A stretch of 39,175 bases of DNA from Candidatus Woesearchaeota archaeon (lineage in GTDB: Archaea > Nanobdellota > Nanobdellia > Woesearchaeales > JAGVYF01), in NCBI GenBank assembly GCA_023264635.1, contig JAHFLT010000013.1, forward strand, positions 1-39,175, read 5' to 3'. Positions 17,315 to 24,897 of this stretch are shown here, one piece after another. Under the pieces are notes generated by a model. That model had not been told where the DNA came from. It did no database searches and saw only the letters and a program-made list of their open reading frames with translations. The translations under genes and the position numbers were made by a program. Every line of letters begins with the position of its first letter. The first letter of the stretch is position 1.

Positions 17315-17587
17315 ATGAGGATGAAGAAAGAGATCTTCAATGTGTTCTTTCGGGAAAAACCAGTTATGATGTTGTTGGGCCTGCTCAATGCAAAAGGTCC
17401 TGTGTATGCTTCGTCATTGGCAAAAGCTGTTGACTGCACGTATTCTCATGTCGTCAAGATTCTCCAACAGATGGAGAAGCACGGCATTGTGAATTTCCAG
17501 AAGCAGGGCAGGCTTAAATTGCTTACATTGACAAAGAAAGGAAACGATATGGCAACGCACATGGATAGCGTGCGGAATGCACTTTAG
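17315..17587 (+). CDS. Winged-helix transcriptional regulator
   Basis: A compact winged-helix protein of about 90 residues. The HTH region reads YASSLAKAVDCTYSHVVKIL with recognition helix YSHVVKILQQMEKHGIV, followed by a basic wing KQGRLKLLTLTKKG. It resembles MarR/ArsR-type or archaeal PadR-like single-domain regulators. Three in-frame ATGs (17306, 17315, 17321) lie close together; 17315 is 29-30 nt after the TATA-like TTTAATA and is preferred. Convergent with the metallophosphoesterase (4-nt overlap). Target unknown. Confidence 0.8.
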   Translation: MRMKKEIFNVFFREKPVMMLLGLLNAKGPVYASSLAKAVDCTYSHVVKILQQMEKHGIVNFQKQGRLKLLTLTKKGNDMATHMDSVRNAL

Positions 17588-18498
17588 ACGATTGCAACTA
17601 CTTTATACGCAGCGTGCGTCTCATTGACAGACAATACAGCTGCTAGCCCTTTATACTTTGTTTGGTTGATGAATCTCCAGCTGGTTACTGACCCCGGATT
17701 AAGATAAAGGGTTTCTGAATAAGTATTCTGTGGAACAAAGATATCGTTGCGTGTTTCTGCTTGCCCTCCGGACTCATGTATGTGAGAACCAACTGCTATG
17801 TCAATTTTTTCTTCCTCCATGATTCTTTTCAGTATGCCATCACCAGCATGTTTTCCTCCAAACGCGATATCTATCCCATTACGTCTTGTGCTTTTTGGTA
17901 GCTGATGACTGAGGAGAATCTTTTTCTTCCTGACGTCAGCGAGATTACGGAGCATCTGCCATTCTTCATCTCCAAATAAGAATCCCCCATCTGCCACGAA
18001 TCCGGGAACATTATATCCCGGCAAAGAAATGATAACAACCTGTTCCAGATCAGCACGACGGATTTTTGTCATGTCTATTATATTCTTTCTCTTGAGCTTT
18101 CCAAGAACATTGTTATAAACATCCTTTGTTTCGTGATTGCCGGGGATAATAAAAACAGGCAACCCCGGCTCGCTTACAACAGTAAGGACATCTGTTAGCT
18201 CTTTTTCATCGGGGACATCATTCCTGAAATGATCAACGATGTCTCCGGAGAGAAGAAAGCCATCTACGCCTTTGTCAACAAAATACTGCACAAAGTAAGC
18301 AGTATTATTGATGTTGCCGTGAATATCCGAGAGTATTCCAAACAGTGAAAAAGACTTATTTGTCTTCGTTAGTTGAGTGAGAATTGTGTCTTGCTGCTGA
18401 TAATCAAGGCCATTAATGGTAATTACCTGTTGTTTACAACCCAGCAGAATGAGAATCGCCATCGCTATGGTTGCCGATATGGTTACCGCTTTCTCCAT
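17584..18498 (-). CDS. Exported calcineurin-like metallophosphoesterase, lipoprotein type
   Basis: A 304-residue protein with a signal peptide ending ILLGC (residues 17-21), a lipobox-like site. The binuclear metal phosphoesterase motifs follow in order: LSDIHGN, SGDIVDH, IPGNHET, LSHQLPKS and GSHIHESGG. A GSVTSWRF segment near the end is also typical. It probably acts outside the membrane on a phosphoester substrate not deducible from sequence. It lies 105 nt downstream of three tandem hypervariable paralogues on the same strand and may be co-transcribed with them. A second phosphoesterase gene sits next to the fourth paralogue (30689-31642). Confidence 0.9.
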   Translation of the reverse strand: MEKAVTISATIAMAILILLGCKQQVITINGLDYQQQDTILTQLTKTNKSFSLFGILSDIHGNINNTAYFVQYFVDKGVDGFLLSGDIVDHFRNDVPDEKELTDVLTVVSEPGLPVFIIPGNHETKDVYNNVLGKLKRKNIIDMTKIRRADLEQVVIISLPGYNVPGFVADGGFLFGDEEWQMLRNLADVRKKKILLSHQLPKSTRRNGIDIAFGGKHAGDGILKRIMEEEKIDIAVGSHIHESGGQAETRNDIFVPQNTYSETLYLNPGSVTSWRFINQTKYKGLAAVLSVNETHAAYKVVAIV

Positions 18499-18603
18499 TG
18501 GTTAACGCTCAAATAGTTGCTCCCGAGTAAATAAACTCCATATGTGTTTCTGCAAAAAAAAAACATTTTTTCTTTATGGGATTTTCACGTTGCCGTTGCA
18601 CGA

Positions 18604-19269
18604 CTATTTATTTGATACTATCCCACGAGACGCCCCGCTGAGGATATTTACAGGGGAGATATACCAACTGTAGCTGCCGCGAAGGATAGGACACAAACCT
18701 TCATTTGATGTAAGCCATATCCACGCCTTCTGCCTAATCTCTTCCGGCAATATCGCATAATGACGAGACCAGAGCTTCTCGACCAAAGCAGGGTTTATTT
18801 CGTTCACATCCTTAATAGAAACCCATTCCCTCAATGAGCCAATTGAATACACTTCTTCACCCGCGTGTTTCAGTTTTCCTCCTTGCACGACATAACTCCA
18901 TTTATTATGATCATACACCAGATTCTCCGGGTCGAGATAACAATGTAATAGATTTCCTTCCCGCATCATCGCCATGCTCAGCCATTCACTGTAACCATTC
19001 CTCATATCATCAGCAATTGCTTGCTGTTCTGGAGATAATCTCCCTTCCAGTCTTCTGCAAATAAGGTCAAACGCTTCTGCTGGACGGGGATGGCGCTCGT
19101 AGCCGCGCGCTCGCAATGCGCGCAGACTGACGTCAAACATATGAAATCTTTTCTCTTTTCCATTATACACTGCTTTCTCTTCGAAAACAATGTCAGCGAG
19201 TACCGGCTTCACTGTAATCTCTTTTTTCTCATCAGGTTTACTGAGGCCGAGGTAGGAGTCAACGCTCAT
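18604..19269 (-). CDS. Hypervariable paralogue 1, candidate DGR target protein
   Basis: A 221-residue cytoplasmic protein (no signal peptide) of the four-member family in this window. The conserved body holds KPDEKKEITVKP, ERHPRPAEAFDLICRRLEG, GNLLHCYLDPENLV, GGKLKHAGEEVYSIGSL and PALVEKLWSRHYAILPEEIR. The end is a variable block (about residues 195-211) followed by GASRGIVSNK. This copy is the most divergent at the very end: the conserved GGGGTACG-type sequence reads GGGATAG, so it may no longer be an active target. Its start overlaps the end of copy 2 as ATGA. The C-terminal pattern suggests a C-type-lectin/FGE-like fold, as in known DGR targets (inference). Confidence 0.85.
   Translation of the reverse strand: MSVDSYLGLSKPDEKKEITVKPVLADIVFEEKAVYNGKEKRFHMFDVSLRALRARGYERHPRPAEAFDLICRRLEGRLSPEQQAIADDMRNGYSEWLSMAMMREGNLLHCYLDPENLVYDHNKWSYVVQGGKLKHAGEEVYSIGSLREWVSIKDVNEINPALVEKLWSRHYAILPEEIRQKAWIWLTSNEGLCPILRGSYSWYISPVNILSGASRGIVSNK
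18634..18684 (-). repeat. Variable block of paralogue 1
   Basis: Seventeen codons, 14 ending in C or T (NNY). The exceptions are TGG (NNG, at the spot where other copies have TGG, AAG or CAG), GTA and GGG. See the family-wide pattern in the findings. Confidence 0.7.
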
Positions 19270-19931
19270 CGTTGTCGTACCCCGCGGGAGGCAATTTTGA
19301 GATAGTAGATACAGACACTATACCAGCCAATGTAGTCACCGCGATCAACAGGCCACAAAACGTTTTCGGATGGAATCCAAAGCCGCGCGTGCTGCCTTAT
19401 GTCTTCGGGTAATACAGCATAATGACGAGACCAGAGCTTCTCTACTAAAGCATGGTTTATTTCGTTCACGTCTTTAATGGGAACCCATCCACTCGCTGAA
19501 CCAAAAGAATACACTTCCTCACCCGCGTGTTTCAGTTTTCCTCCTTGCACGACATAACTCCATTTATTATGATCATATACCAGATTCTCCGGGTCGAGAT
19601 AACAATGTAACAGATTTCCTTTTTTTACCATTGCCATGCTCAGCCACTCACCGTAACCATTGAGCATATTATCAGCGATTGCTTGCTGGTCTGGTTGCAA
19701 TCTCCCTTCTAATCTTCTGCAAATAAGGTCAAACGCTTCTGCCGGTCTGGGATGGCGCTCGTAGCCGCGCGCTTGCAATGCGCGCAGACTGACGTCATAG
19801 GTGTACAGTCCTTTCATTTTTCCATTATACACTGCTTTCTCTTCGAAGACAATGTCTGATAGAGCTGGCTTTACGGTGATTTCCTTTTTCTCATCGGGTT
19901 TGCCGATGTCAAGATAGGAATCAAGGTTCAT
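19266..19931 (-). CDS. Hypervariable paralogue 2, candidate DGR target protein
   Basis: A 221-residue member of the same family, very similar to copy 1 in the body at both protein and DNA level, implying recent duplication or gene conversion. The variable block lies at about residues 196-213 (starts DRGDYIGWYS), bracketed by LWPV before and ASRGVRQR after. The end sequence GCCTCCCGCGGGGTACG is shared with copy 4 and is a candidate homing-initiation (IMH) site. Start and stop both overlap neighbours by 4 nt (ATGA), so the three genes are translationally coupled. Binding partner unknown. Confidence 0.85.
   Translation of the reverse strand: MNLDSYLDIGKPDEKKEITVKPALSDIVFEEKAVYNGKMKGLYTYDVSLRALQARGYERHPRPAEAFDLICRRLEGRLQPDQQAIADNMLNGYGEWLSMAMVKKGNLLHCYLDPENLVYDHNKWSYVVQGGKLKHAGEEVYSFGSASGWVPIKDVNEINHALVEKLWSRHYAVLPEDIRQHARLWIPSENVLWPVDRGDYIGWYSVCIYYLKIASRGVRQR
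19293..19346 (-). repeat. Variable block of paralogue 2
   Basis: Eighteen codons, 16 ending in C or T. Compared with copy 3 (same length), differences fall 10 times on codon position 1, 10 on position 2 and 5 on position 3. Confidence 0.75.
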
Positions 19932-20587
19932 CGTTGTCGTACTCCACGAGATGCACTGGTGATGTAGCTGGTGTCAACATCATACTTGGTGATGTAGTTA
20001 TTGCTACTGACAGGACGCAAAGCATTTTCTGGTGGAAGCAAAATCCACGCATTCTGCCTTATCTCTTCAGGTAATAGTGCATAGTGATGAGACCAAAGCT
20101 TCTCCACTAAGGCTGGATTCACATCGTTCATATATTTAATGTGAATCAACCTATGCAATGAGCCAATAGAGTACACTTCCTCTCCCGCGTTTTTCAGTTT
20201 TCCTCCTGGCACAACATATTTGTGTCCATTCCACACAAGATTCTCCGGGTCAAGATAGCAATGCAACAGATTTCCTTCCCGCAACATCGTCATACTCAGC
20301 CATTCCCCTCGATTACTGAACATATCGTCAGCAACCGCTTGTTGTTCTGGTTGCAGTCTTCCTTCCAGTCTTCTGCATGTAAGGTCAAATGCTTCTGCTG
20401 GACGGGGGTGGCGTTCGTAGCCGCGTTTTTGTAATGCACGCAGACTGGCATCGAATGTGTACCATTTTTTCTCTGTTCCTCCATACACTGCTCTTGGTTC
20501 GAAGACAATGTCTGAGAGTGCTGACTTTACGGTAATCTCCTTTTTCTCATCGGGTTTGCTTAGACTAAGATAAGATTCAATACTCAT
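19928..20587 (-). CDS. Hypervariable paralogue 3, candidate DGR target protein
   Basis: A 219-residue member and the first gene of the tandem array. Conserved body as in copies 1 and 2; WNGHKYVVPGGK replaces YDHNKWSYVVQGGK, as in copy 4. The variable block is residues 194-211 (starts SSNNYITKYD), followed by ASRGVRQR. ATG 20587 follows a possible TATA (GTTTTTTAAC) about 30 nt upstream, in the 38-nt gap behind lgt, so the array may have its own promoter or be read from the redox operon. No signal peptide, hence probably cytoplasmic. Confidence 0.85.
   Translation of the reverse strand: MSIESYLSLSKPDEKKEITVKSALSDIVFEPRAVYGGTEKKWYTFDASLRALQKRGYERHPRPAEAFDLTCRRLEGRLQPEQQAVADDMFSNRGEWLSMTMLREGNLLHCYLDPENLVWNGHKYVVPGGKLKNAGEEVYSIGSLHRLIHIKYMNDVNPALVEKLWSHHYALLPEEIRQNAWILLPPENALRPVSSNNYITKYDVDTSYITSASRGVRQR
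19955..20008 (-). repeat. Variable block of paralogue 3
   Basis: Eighteen codons, 17 ending in C or T; the one exception is AAG. Many are AAC, AAT, AGC, AGT, ACC or ATC, i.e. one step from AAY. Confidence 0.75.
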
Positions 20588-20625
20588 GACGTCGGGAAAT
20601 CAGAATTCGGTTAAAAAACTTTCGT

Positions 20626-21387
20626 TCACGCTCTTTTTCTCAAAAGATAGACTAACCCAATAATTACCACCACGAGAAGCCCATATTGTGTCGCAGTTAG
20701 CCCCCAGTACCGTGCATCTGTTGCTTCTTCTCGAAGGAAATCATTGAGAAAGCGAGCTGTGCCATAGAGCACACCATATCCCGCGCTCATCATTCCTGCA
20801 TACGCGAGACGTGGACGCATCTTCATCAGCACAACGAAAATCAGCAAGAGATACAGTATTTCATAGACAACAACAGGATGACGCAGTTGCCCAGCCATTT
20901 CTCCATTCAGCACATAGAATGCCCATGGCACTGTGGTCTGCACACCGAGATGAAGTCCCGTCAAATAGCATCCAACTCTGCCAATCGCATGACCAATGAC
21001 AAGTCCGGGCACAACGGCATCTGCATACGCCCAGAAGGAAAGCTGACGTGACTGAGTAAACAAATAACCACTGAATAATGCCCCTAAAAAACCCCCGAAG
21101 AATGCCATGCCACCGTTCCAGAAAGCAAGTATTTCATACACTGTACGCTCAGTGTCATGCGGCCAATAAAACAAGACAAACCATATCCGTGCTCCAAGCA
21201 GCCCACCTACAAAGATGTACACAAACAAGTCATACATCACATTAGCATTAAGCCCTTTGCGCGCAGTTTCTTTTCGCGCGACAAACAGCCCTGCTAAGAA
21301 CCCGAGCGCCACCATAACACCCCATAACTGGATGGGAATCACACTAAACAAATGAAGCGTTGGCTCAAAGATATAGTAAGGTATCAC
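20626..21387 (-). CDS. lgt: Prolipoprotein diacylglyceryl transferase
   Basis: A 253-residue, seven-helix membrane enzyme that in bacteria moves diacylglycerol from phospholipid onto the lipobox Cys. Recognisable parts: ARIWFVLFYWP, FWNGGMAFFGGFLG, GHAIGRVGCYLTG (with the essential Arg of the GRxGN signature), RHPVVVYE, and YGTARFLNDFLREE (second essential Arg). The His of the bacterial GGMSFHGG motif is Phe here and the Asn of GRxGN is Cys, so the enzyme is divergent; an archaeal ether-lipid donor is possible. It overlaps ccdA by ATGA at the end of an envelope redox operon. Lipobox-bearing proteins occur nearby (17584, 26442). Confidence 0.88.
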   Translation of the reverse strand: MIPYYIFEPTLHLFSVIPIQLWGVMVALGFLAGLFVARKETARKGLNANVMYDLFVYIFVGGLLGARIWFVLFYWPHDTERTVYEILAFWNGGMAFFGGFLGALFSGYLFTQSRQLSFWAYADAVVPGLVIGHAIGRVGCYLTGLHLGVQTTVPWAFYVLNGEMAGQLRHPVVVYEILYLLLIFVVLMKMRPRLAYAGMMSAGYGVLYGTARFLNDFLREEATDARYWGLTATQYGLLVVVIIGLVYLLRKRA

Positions 21388-22295
21388 GCTTCCTTCCTCC
21401 GAGCTGAATAAGCAATTATCAGAAAACAGAGTAATAACACGACACCAACAGAGGGCAAAAATCTGCTGCCTGCCAGCAACATATCGTGAATGATATAGTA
21501 ATATCCTGTCAAACCATATTGTAAAGAATTAAAGATAGTCGTATCCTTGAAAACCAGCAGAATAATCCCAAGAACAAGATAAAGCATTCCACTTATGAGC
21601 TTGGACGAATGCACAGAGTACAAACCGATAGTAAGTTCACGTCCTTTCAACCATGAACCACTAAAACGCGGGTACAAAACAGCAGCTAGAAGAAAGGGAA
21701 AACCTATGCCAAGCGAGTACACAAAAAGGAGCAACCCTGCACGCAATAGATTATGTAATACAGCGCCCATCGCGAGAACACCAGCAAGAACTGGTCCAGT
21801 GCACGCTGTCCAGCCAAATGCAAACAGGAATCCTGTCATGTATGAACTGGATGTCCTATAGGGAAATGAAAAACTGCCAAACGATACATTAGCAAGAAGT
21901 GCTATGCCGAGGAAAACAAAAAATAACCCGGCAAATTTCACAATAGATTCTCGGAAAGGAAAAAATTCTAAACTTGCCATACCGAGGTACCCTACAACAA
22001 CGCCCATGATTGTCAGAGCAGTACTCATGCCAAGCATAAAAAATAAGAAGCGTCTCCGTGCTCCTTGTTGCAACGAAGATGCTATGAACAGTAGTAATAT
22101 TGGCAGCACACACGGTGACAGAAAGGTTACCATGCCCGCAAGGAATGCAACACCAACGGAAATTGTCGTTGCTGCTTGTTCTGCGAATGCCTTGTTCTGA
22201 TCATTTAGCTTCGCAAGACTGGGTGGAAGTTTCAGCTCAGCAAAAACAACAGGAAGCAACACTAAAAAAAGAATAAAAAAAAGCTTCTTATTCAT
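21384..22295 (-). CDS. ccdA: CcdA/DsbD-type thiol electron transporter
   Basis: A 303-residue protein with an N-terminal signal-like helix, a short external segment, then six to seven membrane helices of the DsbD/CcdA family. The two redox cysteines are in TFLSPCVLPIL and GWTACTGPVLAG. It passes electrons across the membrane from cytoplasmic thioredoxin to external thiol proteins; the likely partners are the CxxC protein encoded just upstream (8-nt overlap) and perhaps the Cys-tailed proteins. Followed by lgt with an ATGA overlap. Confidence 0.93.
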   Translation of the reverse strand: MNKKLFFILFLVLLPVVFAELKLPPSLAKLNDQNKAFAEQAATTISVGVAFLAGMVTFLSPCVLPILLLFIASSLQQGARRRFLFFMLGMSTALTIMGVVVGYLGMASLEFFPFRESIVKFAGLFFVFLGIALLANVSFGSFSFPYRTSSSYMTGFLFAFGWTACTGPVLAGVLAMGAVLHNLLRAGLLLFVYSLGIGFPFLLAAVLYPRFSGSWLKGRELTIGLYSVHSSKLISGMLYLVLGIILLVFKDTTIFNSLQYGLTGYYYIIHDMLLAGSRFLPSVGVVLLLCFLIIAYSARRKEA

Positions 22296-23448
22296 TGTCT
22301 CCTTTGGCTACCTCTCCTTTCACAATGGTATTCTTCACCAGATCCATATATGTAACTCCTGTCATTGCTCCAAGATTCCTGAATACCATAAACCCATCAG
22401 ATTCTACAGTGCCTACTCGTTGCCAGACATTCACAAGCGCCTTGTAGTCTTTTGCCTCAGATGATAAGAGAATTGTTGGCAATGCTGTCACATTATATTT
22501 CTGGACCATTGTTTTACCCTCAAGCGATGCGTAGTCATACTGCTTTTCACTGGATATGAAAACTCCAAAGTTATTCAGTATCTGCTTATGCACACTGACA
22601 TTATAGCACTCCTTGCAGCTGTTATCAGACAAATAAGTTATAGTAACTAAACCTTTGACATTACCTGTTGCCAGATCCTTGTACGGTGGATTCACTTCCT
22701 TCAGCACATAACTTCCGTCAGAAGCAATATCTCCATACATTTTCCATGACCCCGCAAATTGCTCGTAGACGCTAAAGTCAGAAGAGAGTACCAATGCTGG
22801 CAAATGAGGTATCTTATACTTCTCAACTGCATTATCTCCTTCTTTGCTGCCTTTGGACACTGTTACGTCTTTCACAACTGCTACACCCATAGCCTTCAAC
22901 TGACTGAGCAGCGGTGCAAGATCTGTACATTCCTTGCATGAATCATCTTTGATAATGGTAGCTGCTACGTGACCAAGTACTTTACCATTTTTATCGGTAT
23001 AAGGCGGTATTGGTTCAGCAAAGAGAATTATCCCTTCTTTTTCTGTGCCGCCTAAATCAGCTAGCTTGTTCTTGAGAAGAGTTGCACGTGCAATATCACC
23101 TGTTACAACTAATGATGGGAACTTTGCTAAGCTATATTTGGTGATTGTCTCTTTTGCTTCCGGAGCATCGAATTCAAGTGTCTTTTTTGTCTTGAGTTGG
23201 ATTCCTTTTGTTGCTTCAATTTCAGTTACTACTTGTTTGATATCAAAGCAATCAGTGCATTTACTATTGGTGATAAGAATCGCATCTAGAACAACAGGCT
23301 TTGCTGCATCTTCTGAAACCTTGAGTTTTTCTGTCAAAAGCTGCTGTATGCTGTACAGTGTATAAAAATTTATAACAACGACTAAGACAAGCGCAACAGT
23401 CAATACTCCAAGTAGACTTCTATAATTCAATTTGACTTTCTTTTCCAT
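22288..23448 (-). CDS. Exported protein with three thioredoxin-like CxxC repeats
   Basis: A 386-residue protein with an N-terminal membrane anchor (about 9-30). Three repeats of about 115 residues follow, each with a CxxC: SKCTDCF, DSCKECTD and NSCKECYN. Each repeat then has a conserved KFPSL, HLPAL or ALPTI segment, the cis-Pro-like loop of thioredoxin folds, followed by a strand. It probably takes electrons from CcdA and reduces or isomerises exported Cys proteins. ATG 23448 is chosen because GAGGTGG lies about 7 nt upstream; an upstream in-frame start (23496) would add 16 residues. Confidence 0.85.
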   Translation of the reverse strand: MEKKVKLNYRSLLGVLTVALVLVVVINFYTLYSIQQLLTEKLKVSEDAAKPVVLDAILITNSKCTDCFDIKQVVTEIEATKGIQLKTKKTLEFDAPEAKETITKYSLAKFPSLVVTGDIARATLLKNKLADLGGTEKEGIILFAEPIPPYTDKNGKVLGHVAATIIKDDSCKECTDLAPLLSQLKAMGVAVVKDVTVSKGSKEGDNAVEKYKIPHLPALVLSSDFSVYEQFAGSWKMYGDIASDGSYVLKEVNPPYKDLATGNVKGLVTITYLSDNSCKECYNVSVHKQILNNFGVFISSEKQYDYASLEGKTMVQKYNVTALPTILLSSEAKDYKALVNVWQRVGTVESDGFMVFRNLGAMTGVTYMDLVKNTIVKGEVAKGDNE

Positions 23449-23485
23449 GCAAACCACCTCACTACAAAAATAAAAATAAAAAAAA

Positions 23486-23698
23486 CTAACACCCACCTAC
23501 CATACTTGGCAGATTATCGATGCCGCTTTGCGTTTTTGCTGGCTGGCTACTACCTGCCTGCGGCGTTACACTTTTCGAAGCAGTGGCGATTGAACCACCA
23601 ACAATCTTATCTTTTAACCCAGTTAGCTGGAACGCCTGCACAAGTGCGACCAAGACAAGCACCGCCAGCAACAAGACAAACCATGTTTGTTTTTCCAT
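23486..23698 (-). CDS. Short exported protein ending LPSMVGGC
   Basis: A 70-residue protein: one N-terminal membrane helix or signal (about 7-24), a short Ser/Thr/Gln-rich linker, and the C-terminal tail IDNLPSMVGGC. The last eight residues are identical to the tail of the 270-residue protein encoded just upstream. The only Cys is the final residue. A GGGGTG ribosome site lies before the ATG. It sits between that gene and the triple-CxxC gene in the redox operon. Function unknown; the tail may be a redox or attachment site. Confidence 0.75.
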   Translation of the reverse strand: MEKQTWFVLLLAVLVLVALVQAFQLTGLKDKIVGGSIATASKSVTPQAGSSQPAKTQSGIDNLPSMVGGC

Positions 23699-23806
23699 TA
23701 GTTACACCCCACTTAAAATTATTTGTAATTTCAACGACATAGTATATTTACTGTCATCTATCACTATCAAATTTATCACTATCAGCGTTTCACTATCTCA
23801 ATAATA

Positions 23807-24619
23807 TCAACACCCACCTACCATGCTTGGTAATGCCTCAAGGGAAGTTTTATCTACATTCCCGCCTTCGGAGAGGATCTTCTTAACGGTGGGTCCGGGA
23901 TACCATAACGCTTTCCATCGCGTTGCTTCTCCCATAAGTTGCTCATCAGTATATTTATCCTCATAATTTTTCAGGAAGTACTTAAATATTCCACGCCATG
24001 CTGCTGAATGTGCACATCCACACTGTCCAATGCGTGTCGGGTTATTTGGGCTTCCACAGCAGAAGTCACATGTGAAGAGAGTAATTAATTTCTTGTACCT
24101 CTCCTGTGCTGCTGGACTCAAGTCTGTTTCTTTTAACGTTACTCCTGCTTTATAAAATCTTTTTCCACCTAGGCCGCCGTCATACTGTGCCCATATATTT
24201 AGGGCAGCTACTGGATCATCAAAACTTACACCAACTTCTTGGCCGTACCACGGCGTTCCTGTTGGGACATATTTGTTAAGTGCATCTTGTGCGGGATCGC
24301 CTGTCGATGCGGGATTTGCTACATCACTAATGGTAGGAAATTCCCGGACACCACTCTTTCCATCTGCTGTCAATGCAGGGCCAAGAATAACATTCTTCCC
24401 GCTCTTACCACCTAAGACAGAGAGGAACGAGCCAGTACTATGAATACTTGACCCGGGAACCATTGAACTTACTTGATATATCTGGTACTGTGTCAGTGCA
24501 ACAATCACGATAGATAGCACGAGTAGGACTGTGCCATACTTGCTAAGAAAATCATCATGTTCTGGTGGGTTAGGTACTCCGACTGAATGAGCCCCCTTTT
24601 CCGTTTCACTTATTTCCAT
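23807..24619 (-). CDS. Exported Cys-rich protein ending LPSMVGGC
   Basis: A 270-residue protein with a cytoplasmic N-terminus (1-28), a membrane helix (29-48) and a large external domain. A cysteine cluster CDFCCGS (184-190) and QCGCAHSAAW (199-208) gives five Cys and one His that could bind metal or form disulfides; the spacing recalls PCYCGC-type proteins, but I do not claim membership. The protein ends EALPSMVGGC, the same eight-residue tail as the next gene. GGGGTGA lies just before the ATG and a TATA-like ATTATTTAAA (24658-24667, minus strand) upstream. First gene of the CcdA/Lgt operon. Confidence 0.8.
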   Translation of the reverse strand: MEISETEKGAHSVGVPNPPEHDDFLSKYGTVLLVLSIVIVALTQYQIYQVSSMVPGSSIHSTGSFLSVLGGKSGKNVILGPALTADGKSGVREFPTISDVANPASTGDPAQDALNKYVPTGTPWYGQEVGVSFDDPVAALNIWAQYDGGLGGKRFYKAGVTLKETDLSPAAQERYKKLITLFTCDFCCGSPNNPTRIGQCGCAHSAAWRGIFKYFLKNYEDKYTDEQLMGEATRWKALWYPGPTVKKILSEGGNVDKTSLEALPSMVGGC

Positions 24620-24637
24620 AATTTCACCCCGAAAAGT

Positions 24638-24757
24638 GGATGTTTGAAATAGCCATCATTATTTAAACATTTCTAGGAGAACATGTAAAAAGCACTTTGC
24701 TTGTTTTACAAACTCTCCTATTCAATCCTTTTCAAACTCACCTATTTTCAAACATCC
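24638..24757. promoter_or_regulatory. Spaced inverted repeat, operator candidate
   Basis: GGATGTTTGAAATAG (24638-24652) and CTATTTTCAAACATCC (24742-24757) are inverted copies with one extra base. The first arm lies between the TATA-like element (24658-24667, minus strand) and the start of the redox operon, where a repressor would block transcription. Confidence 0.5.
24658..24667 (-). promoter_or_regulatory. TATA box of the redox operon
   Basis: On the minus strand TTTAAATAAT, about 40 nt before ATG 24619; predicts a short leader with the GGGGTGA ribosome site. Confidence 0.5.
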
Positions 24758-24781
24758 TTTAACTACCTTTACATCTCCCGC

Positions 24782-24796
24782 AATGTGTTACACATT
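24782..24796. promoter_or_regulatory. 15-bp palindrome, operator candidate
   Basis: AATGTGT-T-ACACATT is a perfect 7+1+7 palindrome in the middle of the divergent region, typical of a dimeric regulator site. Confidence 0.45.
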
Positions 24797-24897
24797 TTGT
24801 AATTGTTTATCTATTTAAGTTTTGTGTTTCATTGCGATTATCGATTTCATTAGAGATGTCACCCCAAAATGATTATGTTATCCCGAAATGATAGTAA

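Noticed and set aside
18604-20587. Tandem array as a CRISPR-like or satellite repeat
   Set aside because: Repeat unit is a full 660-bp gene with coupled starts and stops, not short repeats with spacers.
23486-24619. LPSMVGGC tail as a sortase/archaeosortase signal
   Set aside because: Those signals are followed by a membrane helix and basic tail; here the chain ends at the Cys and the membrane helix is N-terminal.
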